A DNA stretch of 64,000 nt, from the NCBI GenBank assembly GCA_037903355.1, contig JBAJFE010000001.1, positions 1,178,001 through 1,242,000 of the forward strand. Direction: 5' to 3'. This DNA is from Trichuris trichiura. Lineage: Eukaryota; Nematoda; Enoplea; Trichinellida; Trichuridae. The notes below the pieces were generated by a model that saw only the letters and a program-made list of their open reading frames with translations, did not search any database and was not told where the DNA came from. Positions 53,474 to 62,935 of the stretch are shown piece after piece (the stretch's first letter is position 1; each line of letters starts with the position of its first letter). The translations under genes and the position numbers were made by a program.

Positions 53474-54612
53474 TTACTGCCAATTCTCTCCATTCTTTCC
53501 GTTTGGCCACAGCGCAAACCGTAAACCGCTTGGGTAGCTATTAGTGCGTAAGAAGGAACGCCTTTGCACGTCAAGACACGTTAAGGTCACCTTCCATACC
53601 CGTAGCCCGTCGACGTTGGGCTCGATCGAGGTAACTCGCAGACAGAGATCGCCACGTCTGACTATTTGTAGCTGATTGCGTTTCTTGGTCGTTAGGTCCG
53701 TAACGGTACTAAATGCGCGTTCCACTAGACTCGATGATGGAAGACAAACCAGTAACTTTTTTACTACCTCCCATAAGCCAGGGTATTACCCTAGGATTTC
53801 TTTGGAGCCAGAACTGCTGACAACCCTGTGACAACTTGCCCTTCCACTGCACGTTCGACTGCAACTGCAGCAGCTCTTCTTGCAGTGACATCTTGCAAAA
53901 CTGGAACCAGCGTAGCAGAAAAGCAACCGTACCGACAAAGTGTTTCCAGGAAATGCGTGAGCAGCACTCGCAATTCCCTGTCGCTAACGCGTATGCTTGC
54001 ATTGTAGCTGCGTGAACAATAGACGCGAGGAACGAAAGGGAAGAAAAAGGGAGCCGACTTTTCCCATCGCCCAGGCAACAGATGGTAATCGTTGACAAAG
54101 TTCTAAAGCAGAGTTATTGCTACAAAGCTGCCGGTGCGAACATGTGCTAATCGCTGGTTGAATCGTAAAGCAGGAGCCAATACACCGCAAAAGCTATGGC
54201 GCATTCTGATAACGCGGACAACTATTGTCTTCTGTGAACCAAGTGCTGCGTGCTAAATGCTTCTCAGCAGAAAGCTTTTCTCACACAACCCTACGCCGGA
54301 AGGTCACGGTGACAAATATGCCATCCCTTGTGTCGCGTGTTCTGAATGGTCATTTTCACGAGCGGTGATTGGTTCATGTGCTGGATTGGGGGGTAGACGA
54401 CTTCACGCAAAGCATGTAACGTTATTTTAACCAGTACGCACAATACCTGACCTTGGGGCCTCACCGTTCGATCCACGAGAACACGACGGCCCAGGTGCGG
54501 CATGTGCCCCACGCAGCTCAAATGGGCCCCCAGCGGGCCCCCTGGCGCTCTGGTCCCGGTGGATTTCGAAAGGGCCCCTGGTGGGGCACCCACCCCACCT
54601 TGAGAAACACTG
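53474..54612 (-). mobile_element. third hAT relic: 5' terminus plus transposase C-terminus
   Basis: The right edge ends CTTGAGAAACACTG at 54,612, a hAT-type terminus with GGGCCCC-rich subterminal sequence. Inside, on the minus strand, only the transposase C-terminal domain survives: LQEELLQLQSNVQWKGKL, CQQFWLQRNPRVIPW, then after a frameshift MERAFSTVTDLTTKKRNQLQ and IVRRGDLCLRVTSIEPNVD. The catalytic region is deleted and the left terminus is missing where Tigger sequence begins (about 53,470). Confidence 0.75.
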
Positions 54613-54831
54613 AACTAGATAAATACGTCTGCGCTCGCGCAAGAATGCGCAGTTTTGCATAGCGCCGGAAATCAGTGCACGCTATGTTGAACAACGTTTT
54701 CAACGAACAAGTTTGTCGAAAGATTTTCAACGAATCTTTCGAGAAATATTACAGTGACAGATTGAAACAAAGAAATTGCGTACATTACGAAAAACGTTAA
54801 TTCAGCGGGAAAAATAATTGAAACTGGTTAA

Positions 54832-55537
54832 CTAGAAGGATGCAAAAGATGTCTTTAAAAATTCTGAAATCAAGGTCTTAGCAGGGAACAGAAATTGTAT
54901 GCCAGTCAAGCTAATAATGGACTTACACTTTGATTGCCGGCCAATAGTAGTTCCTCAAATCCGTCAAAACCAACCAAGGAAACGCCGTAATCCGGAGAGT
55001 CGTCCACAAGCTCAGTGGAGAGTAGGGCAAAATTTTCTTCTCCCTACATGTTAGTCTGCCGTAAGCAGTCAATGCTTTGTTAGTAGCATAAACCGAATAG
55101 GCTCAATTTTGCGTTTTAATATTAGGAACAACCGTTTCTTTCTTGAGTACAAGTGCAACCGGTAAAATACACAGCCAAGGAATTAGCGCCCAATACGTCC
55201 CAGAGACGGTTTGTAAGGGAAATGCAAATTCTGGTTAAGTAAAAACTAGATAAGAAAAGAGCTCGACCGTAGCGCTTGAGAATCGCTGATAAGCATTCCC
55301 AACGCATAGTTTACTCCTCTTAAGAATTGCCCTTTTTGTAGAATCTTTACGTTTCCAATGCGTATGAAAACGTACGTCGCACAATAAACGATCAGTGAGA
55401 GAAAATTGGTGGTTTGATAATAAATTGAACTGAATCTTGGAATATTTAACTCGCTGCAGGAAATCAAGTTCCAACTGGTGCGTTGACTGCGCTCCGTAGT
55501 GGAGCTCATCGAACGTAATCTCTTTTTCATTTGCCAT
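54832..55537 (-). CDS. small multi-exon host gene candidate, unrecognised
   Basis: Read leftwards: exon 1 55,537-55,451 (MANEKEITFDELHYG…, ATG start, donor GTTAAA); a middle region 55,344 to about 55,130 whose exact exons are ambiguous; an exon 55,043-54,927 with a consensus donor AGT|GTAAGT (GEENFALLSTELVDDSPDYG…); and a last exon 54,876-54,832 ending TAG after a 50-nt intron. In the middle, two in-phase solutions exist: FLRG joined by a 40-nt intron to RYGRALFLSSFYLTR…RLWD, or a membrane-like TYWALIPWLCILPVALVL reading. Phase is kept into the third exon in either case. I do not recognise the family. It is the most gene-like non-transposon sequence outside the Argonautes and the dsRBD gene. 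Confidence 0.45.
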
Positions 55538-55555
55538 AGCAGCTTTCCGCTTCAC

Positions 55556-56600
55556 TAGAAATCGCCGACACAGTGATTAAACGTCACAGCTCAATAAAGC
55601 ACAAGAGGTCGTATACTTAATCATTGTTTACACCTTCTTACTTTGAGAGCAGTAAACAACTATTGCTATCAACCTGCTGATCATATTATCCTACTGCTTG
55701 CAAGTTCGTTTACTTGCATTCTTTGGCAGCTGCAACGGTCTGGCTGCTACAAGCGTTTACTTACATATTCTTGAAGTGTTTGCGCTATTGCGTTTGTATA
55801 TTCACTGCTATTTGTGTTGCATTGAACTGCACTTGAATCGTTGTATGTCTGGCACCCGTTTTCGTGGTGGAACGATCGTCTGAGCTTACGGTCTCCGAAG
55901 CGTCGTTGGTCCGCCGATCTATGGCCCATTGCTCGTCCTATCGAAAACATCGACCGTGCATCATTCTGATCACCGACCTCTGCGGTACCGAGAGCAACTC
56001 CTTCCGCCAGGACCGGAGTTTCGTCACTGATCAACGATGATAAGAAGTTTAAAGTTACTTCGGAGGTCACACACTTCAAGCCGGAAGAGTTGGAAATAGC
56101 AACAAAGGATGATCGACTAATGATCCATTGGAAGCATGAGGAAAACAGGGATGACCATGGTTATGTCAAGGGTGAATTCACTCGCCCTTATTAGCTACCT
56201 AAAGGCATCAACCCACAAAGTTTCAAGTCGAACTTGTCGCCGAATCGTTTGCTTAGTATTGAAGCTGCGAAGGTTGGTAGACTGCACTCAGTCGAGCACA
56301 ATATTCCAATCAAAAGAGGAAAGAAATGAACCTTCGTGTTCCCGCACAAATCTCGTACGTCCTGGCACTTTTAGTGTGTCAGTTGGCTTGATTTTCCGAA
56401 TAGGCTTAGTCAACGGAAACTGTTCGCGAACTCACAGTGAGCACAACTACAATGGGTAGTTATTGACACAATGCCTCAATGAACTAACGATGTTCAAGTA
56501 GCAATGACTTCCTGAAAAGTTCGCATCTTTCTTGTACTCTGATAAACAGCTTCCTGCGCGTGCAACGAACGACGATAAAATATTGCAACACCAATATCCC
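55556..56600. other. no supported gene
   Basis: About 1 kb. Frames at 55,698-55,883 (+), 55,747-56,079 (-) and 56,136-56,459 (+) have no family character and no good splice context. No repeats of the rest of the window seen. Confidence 0.5.
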
Positions 56601-56601
56601 C

Positions 56602-57687
56602 AGTCTTAGCAGAAGTTTTTATGGAAAATCTTGAAAGAAGAATTTTCGAAAACGTAGGCAGAGAAATCGCCCCAGTCCTCTTCAAAAGATATGTGCACGA
56701 TATCTTCGTAATTATCAAGGCCGGAAAAGAAGAACAATTTCTACAATTCCTCAACAACATGCGCCCAAACCAGATAGTGTCACCGTGGAAAAAGAAGAAA
56801 ACAAAAGTCTTCTCTTTCTAGATGTGCTTATTATTCGAACAAATGAAGGGCTTAAAACCAGAGTCTATAGGAAATATACGCAGACTGAACAATATCTCAA
56901 CTTCTCATCACATCATGCACGATCAGTAATGCGTGGAATCCTCTCCGGAATGGTCGACAGGGCAGTCAATATATGTGACCCTGAATATCTACAGCCCGAA
57001 CTTAACTATATTAGAAAAGTCTTCTACAAAAATCGTTATCCTAAATCCTTCATTGACCAAGTATTCAAATACAGGCTACGCAAAGGTAAAGCTCCTGATC
57101 CTAATGCCTCACTACATCCACGTTTAGTTGTTCCGTATGTGGCGGGACTAGGCGAAAAGCTTATTCGGCTAGGTAAAAGATTGGGCATCAGAGTCTTTTT
57201 CAAAAATTCTCACAATCTCAGATCAATTCTCCGGACGGACAAAAGGAAAATTCCCACAAACAAAAGAACTGGTCTCATCTACGCGATCGAATGCTCTGGT
57301 TCAGCAGTTTACGTCGGCGAAACAGGGAATAATTTAGAACACCGAATCCAAGAACACATAAGCAAACTAAACAGTCACAACAATACAAAAAGTAGCCTGC
57401 ACAATATGCACTCCCCAATACTTCGCCGCGGAAGACCAATATTGGATCCAACAAAAACCATGGAAAAGGCAATTCAAGCTTCCGCGGTGGTAGAACATGC
57501 GGTGAATTGCAAACAGCCCCTCCATCCAAGAGCCCTTTGCTATGAAAATAACCTACACATAAGGAAACTAAAAGAGGCTCTCTACATGAGAAACAGCTTG
57601 ACTTTCAATCGAGACCAAGGGGCAGACATTAGTGATTTATGGACAAATATCATTACACTCCACAATTGTTGTTCCCTTAATAGTTGA
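56602..57687 (+). pseudogene. Penelope-like element: RT C-terminus and GIY-YIG, catalytic change and frameshift
   Basis: Starts mid-domain (AEVFMENLERRIFENVGREI) and continues LFKRYVHDIFVIIKAGKEEQ, where the catalytic YVDD box reads YVHD. A frameshift near 56,785-56,800 moves to the frame 56,785-57,687 (LLFLDVLIIRTNEGLKTRVY; SSHHARSVMRGILSGMVDRA; endonuclease LIYAIECSGSAVYVGETGNN; C-terminus LKEALYMRNSLTFNRDQGAD). The GIY-YIG half is otherwise well kept. It is followed by a 3' tail with a hammerhead-like motif, giving the clearest link between the two. Confidence 0.85.
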
Positions 57688-58090
57688 CAGACAAGCTAAA
57701 ATCAATAGGAACTGAAACACAGAACAAAAATCAAATCACATTTTTGGAACAAAGGGATAAAAATTGAAAACGAAACTAGAAGGTCGGCCCATGCATTAAC
57801 AAATTTCTACAAGAATACTGACAGCTGAGAGACACAGATGAAGAACTTTAATACTCTCGTTTTAAACGCTGATAAGTGACGGAAGACAAATGTCGTCTCA
57901 GTAACCACCACAAACTTCACTGGACCGCTGAAGACGGGTCGCGGCAGACCTGAAAGCTTCGGAAGGAAGAAAAAATCTTTTATTTTACTTCTCAACGGGA
58001 GAGAATCCGTATTAAAGATATTTTCAATACCAAAACACACACTCCCGTACAAAAGCATCATGTTTTCAACACCAATATAAACAATCATAT
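57688..58090 (+). mobile_element. PLE 3' untranslated tail
   Basis: An A-rich tail after the PLE stop, then the hammerhead-like motif (57,922-57,962) and the ACGGGAGAGAATCCGT pair ending in ATTAAAG near 58,018. The same order occurs at 7,900-8,105 and 49,745-50,230. Confidence 0.65.
57922..57962 (+). ncRNA. hammerhead-ribozyme-like motif downstream of a PLE frame
   Basis: CTGAAGA at 57,928-57,934, GGGTC/GACCT stem (one weakened pair), GAAA at 57,952-57,955. It lies 235 nt after the PLE stop on the same strand. Confidence 0.55.
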
Positions 58091-58134
58091 TTTCATTTTT
58101 TAAACTACAGTTCAATAACTACAGAGACTACACA

Positions 58135-58511
58135 TTAAAGCAGCGAAGTTTCGTTAGTCACTGCAATCCCTTTCATACAATTCAGTGCGAGCAAAGAAGC
58201 AGCCTCTTTTGCCTTTCTTCCCGAATTGCCGACCGCTCTGAATTTTTGACCGGAACCCAACTTGACTACCGCCACGAATTTGCCACTGCCTTCTTCCGAG
58301 CAGGTGAGTTGACACCTCACTCTCCTCATGTGGCAGAGCCTCTTCAATTCCATAACATGTCCCACTCGAGGGGCCTCAGCCATCGGACTTTCCTCATTTG
58401 ATCTACTACTAACACCTGCAAAGTTCAATACGCGTCAGCCAGAAAAGCCAACCGCAGGTAAGATTACCTACCACCTTTTTCCGAGGAGTGCGGCTCCAAC
58501 GGCTCTGACAT
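58135..58511 (-). CDS. small protein with one dsRNA-binding domain
   Basis: Two exons on the minus strand: 58,511-58,475 (ATG, MSEPLEPHSSEK) and 58,415-58,135, joined across a 59-nt GT-AG intron, the size used by the Argonaute genes. The product is about 105 residues. The domain covers about residues 28-95: an N-terminal helix (HVMELKRLCHM), a beta segment (KFVAVVKLGSGQKFRAVG) and the characteristic C-terminal helix start GRKAKEAASLLALNCM, equivalent to the KKxAK…AA…AL motif that contacts RNA. The usual P-x-Y loop is poorly conserved, so RNA binding could be weak, or this may be a protein-interaction-type dsRBD as in Loqs/TRBP. It is sandwiched between two plus-strand PLE tails; an upstream exon may be lost. 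Partnering with Dicer or AGO is inference. Confidence 0.5.
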
Positions 58512-58604
58512 CAGATTTCTTAAAACATAGAATGTTAGCTCACCCAATGTCGACTTTGAAGCAGAATATGGAAATCAGAAACTGTACAATGAAACGATGG
58601 AATC

Positions 58605-58990
58605 TAGCAGAGATTATTTGTCGCGAGACCCTATTGCACCTCAGGCATATTAAGGAGGCTCTCAACATGCAGAGGAACTCCACTGTCAATCGCCACAATG
58701 GTGTGGCGGTTAGTGAGGTACTGGCTGCGGCAATTAATAAATTCGAAAGCTGCGCCCTACACAACTAATCAAACACTCATTGTTGCCATGTGCTATATAA
58801 ACCCCTAGCTGAATAAAAACGTTCTCTCTCATACTGCTGACGACGGAACAAGAGCAGTTCCGAAACCTACGGTATCCACATTGTTCTGTATTTGCTCTTA
58901 CAATTTGCCCATGCATTCGTTGGTAGGGCACTATGAAGTTTAGGTACAGATACATCCAACAGGCCAAACCCCTGAGTCAGAAGATCAACT
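58605..58990 (+). mobile_element. PLE family-2 C-terminus and tail
   Basis: Starts inside the GIY-YIG C-terminal block (HLRHIKEALNMQRNSTVNRH) and continues into the tail homologous to 25,305-25,540, including GCTATATAAACCCC, GAATAAA and a hammerhead-like motif. It belongs to the family that forms the Argonaute palindrome spacer, not the 56,602 family. Confidence 0.8.
58831..58872 (+). ncRNA. hammerhead-ribozyme-like motif (PLE family 2)
   Basis: CTGACGA at 58,837-58,843, GGAAC/GTTCC hairpin, GAAA at 58,862-58,865. It matches the left-arm motif at 23,541-23,580 almost exactly, with one loop change (AAGAGCA for ACGAGCA). Confidence 0.55.
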
Positions 58991-59640
58991 ATGAAACAAT
59001 GCAAGCCTGTTACAAGACATCCTGTCTTTCGAAACATCATCAAGTAAAGTTGAAAAGGCGCCATGTTGCAACCATTTTGGAAAAATGCGATAAGCGCCCG
59101 CTTATGAACACTTTTTCATCGCAGCACCGCATGAAGTACTATATTCCAAAACGCTCCCGCTTTGTTGCCTTCTCTGTAGCAGAGAAACTATAGACCTTGT
59201 GTTTTTCGAGTCTTAACTTATTGCGCAAATTGTGGAGTATGAATATGTATACTATTCAGATTTAGTTTAACATTAAATTTTCTGCGCTCTCGGCTTTGCT
59301 CTGTCGTAAATGTATTGGAATTGCCTAGAAAAGTTAGCCATTTCAGCCTATCCAAATCTGTGCAAAATAAATTGCCCATCGTTTAGGCGTTACCTAAGCA
59401 CCAACTTAGGCGCCTGTATAAGATAAACTACATTTTAGGCAGGAGAGAAAGGACCGCATTGGATTGGCGCACAAAAAATAGCCTGTACAATTTTCAAGCA
59501 TTCAAAGACTGCACAGAATGGGTTCGGGTGCAACATTGTCTTGGACGTTCAACTTATGCTTTCTTTTCAGCTTCATGGGTTAATAGGCGATATCAGGTAT
59601 GCGGAAGATGAAGAAGCAAAAATGAAAGAGTTAGCGGAGG
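58991..59640. other. no supported gene
   Basis: About 650 bp after the PLE tail. A frame at 58,933-59,193 starts inside the PLE tail and has no recognisable family. Confidence 0.5.
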
Positions 59641-59867
59641 CACCATTTTAAATGGCTGCAAAAGCTGTACCGCGCAGTGAATTGATGGAATGCGCTGCCA
59701 GCTATGCTACATGCCTAAGGGCAATTGTTAAAATATCGAAAAGCATATCCGACGAGATCAGAGAGAATGTGCTTTCGCAAATGTTGAATAGCGGTAGGGA
59801 AGAGTACACAGCTTTCAAGAAAGTGAGACAATCCCTGAAAAACGCTCTGAATCATGGGACAGACTAG
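59560..59867 (+). CDS. helical 71-residue frame, possible exon, unrecognised
   Basis: A 71-codon frame from the ATG at 59,652 (MAAKAVPRSELMECAAS…) is predicted mostly helical and charged (SDEIRENVLSQML; YTAFKKVRQSLKNAL). An acceptor-like TTTTCAG at about 59,566-59,572 precedes a shorter open stretch (YAEDEEAKMKELAEAPF) that stops immediately before it. It directly precedes a pogo-type terminus, so it could be a transposon-derived tail. Low confidence. Confidence 0.25.
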
Positions 59868-59874
59868 ATTAGCA

Positions 59875-59998
59875 ATCACAGAGGATTGACCAATCCGAAG
59901 TGACCTAGACTTGAGCAATCAGCGTCGCCATCACTGGGCCAACCATTACTACTCTTTACTTATCTGGGACGAGTTCTTATATGCCGTGATATAGGGTA
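59875..59998. mobile_element. pogo-type terminus, solitary
   Basis: Similar to the right end of the palindromic element (48,545-48,636): CTAGACTTGAGCAAT, CACTGGGCCAACCATTACTA, GAGTTCTTATATGCCGTG, ending at a TA (59,997-59,998). It is more diverged than the two palindrome ends. No opposite end was found in the window. Confidence 0.6.
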
Positions 59999-59999
59999 A

Positions 60000-62880
60000 G
60001 TAATACTTCACGCAATCACGTACGGACTCACGTCGAGGCTTACATTTCTTCGGTCTCTAAAATGCAAAGCGGTAAGAGGTTTATGATAACCTGCACCAAC
60101 TAACATCGTAAGTTGCGACGTCCTATCCTAGAGATTGGAAACGCCATATGTTTTTGGGACACCATTCTGATTAAACGTCTCCCAGTATTCTTCCTACGAC
60201 GACAGCTAACCGTCCGTAAAAGGACGCCCTCTGGCTACCATTGGTAAGATTTCTGCAGCATAAAGAACTAAAACCGAACTGACTACTAACGGAACGATTT
60301 GCATTGCACAGCGGTATAAACAACATCATTTCGCATAAACAGTTAAATGACGTTCGACTCGTGTTTATCCCACCGTCAGAGTCTTAATAATGTTCACTAA
60401 ATTAAAAAGGACTTTCTGGCTGACGATGAGATCGTCTGCTCTTCAAAGCAATGATACTCAAAGAGCAAACAGATCGCCGAGGACCTTACAGCTTTGACGA
60501 TAGTCAGTTCGACGTTAGTCGGGAAGAAAAGAGCAACGACCATTTGAATACAACGTAGTTGTGCTCGAATCAGCGCTATGGGATCTTTAACCAATCCTAA
60601 GGAACCAACACTGGAACAACAACAACCAAACAACGGCGGTCAAGCGACGCTAGCGACATCTACTTGGCCCTGGAAAGGTCCACAGAGTGCAGGCGGAAAA
60701 AGCTTGAAAGACTGACAAACGTATAAGAGCGGTTAACTGACGGTCTCAATATTTAACGTTTAGTACTTATGCTCGCCATAAAGTGCCTTCAAACTATTGT
60801 ATTTAAACCTCGTGTTCTGCTACATATGGGAACTTCATTGAAACCGCTAATGCTCAGACAGCTCGGATACGAGGGTTACCATCATAAGGTACACAAGCAT
60901 TGACTCTCAATCAGTGTAATTTTAACTCACTGTTGTTCACCCTCCGCGTGTGGTCGCGGGTCAGCTCAGACAGCGCAACCTTAATGTACAACACTTCAAG
61001 TTAAGCATGACGTCCACCACAGCCAAACGTAAAATCATCAGAACAAAAAAGACGTTTTAATAACAGCAGGCAGCGATCAGGTACCCTGAATGTTTTTAAT
61101 GCATACGGTGAACCGACTCTTCTGCTGAACAATTCAGAATGACGGGTGCTGCACTTAAGAGGTTTCATAATACATCTGAAGACGTCAGTGGACCACAAAA
61201 AACACAATGGACAGAAGAAAAAAGTTGGTGGAAACCGGAAGGCCACTAGTTACCCCCTTTAGTCTCATTTCAACTTTATGCAAGATTTGCTTGTTCTTTT
61301 GCTCACAATAGATGCAGTCTAAGGGATGCGTACATTTTCGTAATGCATTTCGGTGACAGCTTACTCCGCTGTCTCGCATGCACGTGATCCACCAACTAGA
61401 AAAGCCTTAATGGATAGAAAATGCAGCTGTTGCGTACGCTTGATGATAATAATCTTTTGCTAAACATTGATTGACTTTCGGCATGGGACGTTTTCCCAGA
61501 AGCGAAGTGCTATGACCAAATCACGGTTAGATCCAATGGGGGCGTGAAACTAGGGAGCTTAAGCTAGTCAAAACTCCAGTACGTTTAGTAAGTGTATTGT
61601 TCAAGTGACAGAAGGAGAAAGGCTAAAGTAAAGCTTATGAAAGAGTAAGTGGGAAGAAAGTGGACAGAGAAACGGTAGCAGGCATTCTAAGAAGCGCACA
61701 AAGCTGCGGCGCCTATGTATTGCGACTTTTGATCGCTTACTTGTAAGGGCTGGCTTTTGAAAACGTCAACTCTGACAAGTCAACGATAAGGTTAAGCGAA
61801 CTGTGAAAGCTATGCTCGACTAGGCTTAAAGAAGAACCTGCTATTCTCATGTCTTTTCCGGAAGGATTGAAACTGGTGAAATTTTAAGATTCACTTATTT
61901 TACAAACCTATTGTTAACGGTTTGTTAACGCACAATTTTCCCGTAATAAATATTCTGCGAGCTCATGCTTTAAAATACCTTGTCCCTTAATCGAGACCTT
62001 ATTTATTGCCGTCATAACAGTCCTATCTCAGGAAAACGAGACAAAAACTCACCGACCGCTGGGCCACTCTTTCTCGAGGTTCGCACCTGTTCTTTATGCA
62101 TCCCATAAGTAGGATGCACACACATGAACAAATGCGAACCCTTTAAAACGATATGAATTCCACAGTTGCAACTAACGAAACACTGATAACAGCACTGTTG
62201 ACTGATGTGCAGGTTAAAATGTTTTCTAGGCCGAAAGATTTGTTCTGACGCACGGCGTTTTGACGCGAAGGTTTAGTTTCCATTCATGGCTGTCCTTGCT
62301 CAATCTACTTTTCAGCATTTATGCGTAGGGTGCTACCAAGCTTTTGTTGTACTCATAGGGACGCTATTTGCCACAGCCACGCGAGCTACCCACCATACAT
62401 CGTCGTAAGAAGGTTTACTTCCAGAAGAGATGAGGAAATAGTTTTCTTTTTCCACCTTCGCCTAAGCCTAAGCATTAGCTCTTGTTTCAGCTTCGGAAAG
62501 TGCTGGCTAATATCAGCGGGAACAAAGGTTTGCCGTAACCCATCCTTCACTTACTTCGAGCGCGCTGGCCATCATGTACCGCTATAACCTGAGTTTACAC
62601 GTAGACACGAAAGATTATTTTCGAGAAAGCCCTACACGTGGACAAACGGCCCTCGCCGTGACATCGGCAGGTTGACCTATTCTGACAGGACGCCTCACCT
62701 AACGTTGACTGATCTTCCCATTGCGCCTTGTGCCTCCGCCGAGGACAGCCTGTAAGGAAGTTGCTCCGAAGCTGATCCAGCCGTGTGTGTATTTCCTCGA
62801 CAGGTCAAAGTTCGACTAGACAGACACGCACACGACTCGGAAAGCTGGAGGAGCTACTCCTGAGGAAAAACTCGGTGGGA
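60000..62880. other. anonymous sequence with no supported gene
   Basis: Nearly 2.9 kb. The longest frames (60,397-60,633 -, 61,001-61,246 -, 62,321-62,587 +) show no family character. A CGCCTAAGCCTAAGC string near 62,459 matches the hAT subterminal motif, hinting at an eroded hAT end. Confidence 0.5.
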
Positions 62881-62892
62881 GGGCAACACCTG

Positions 62893-62935
62893 CGTGCTCT
62901 GACGATAGCTCAAGAACGAGCCGAAAGCTTCGCCA
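62893..62935 (+). ncRNA. hammerhead-ribozyme-like motif at start of duplicated segment
   Basis: CTGACGA at 62,899-62,905, a GCTC/GAGC stem, GAAA at 62,923-62,926 followed by GCTTCG as in the 57,922 motif. Copy 1 of the segment (51,429) keeps only the 3' half (GAGCCGAAAGCTTCG). Confidence 0.45.
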
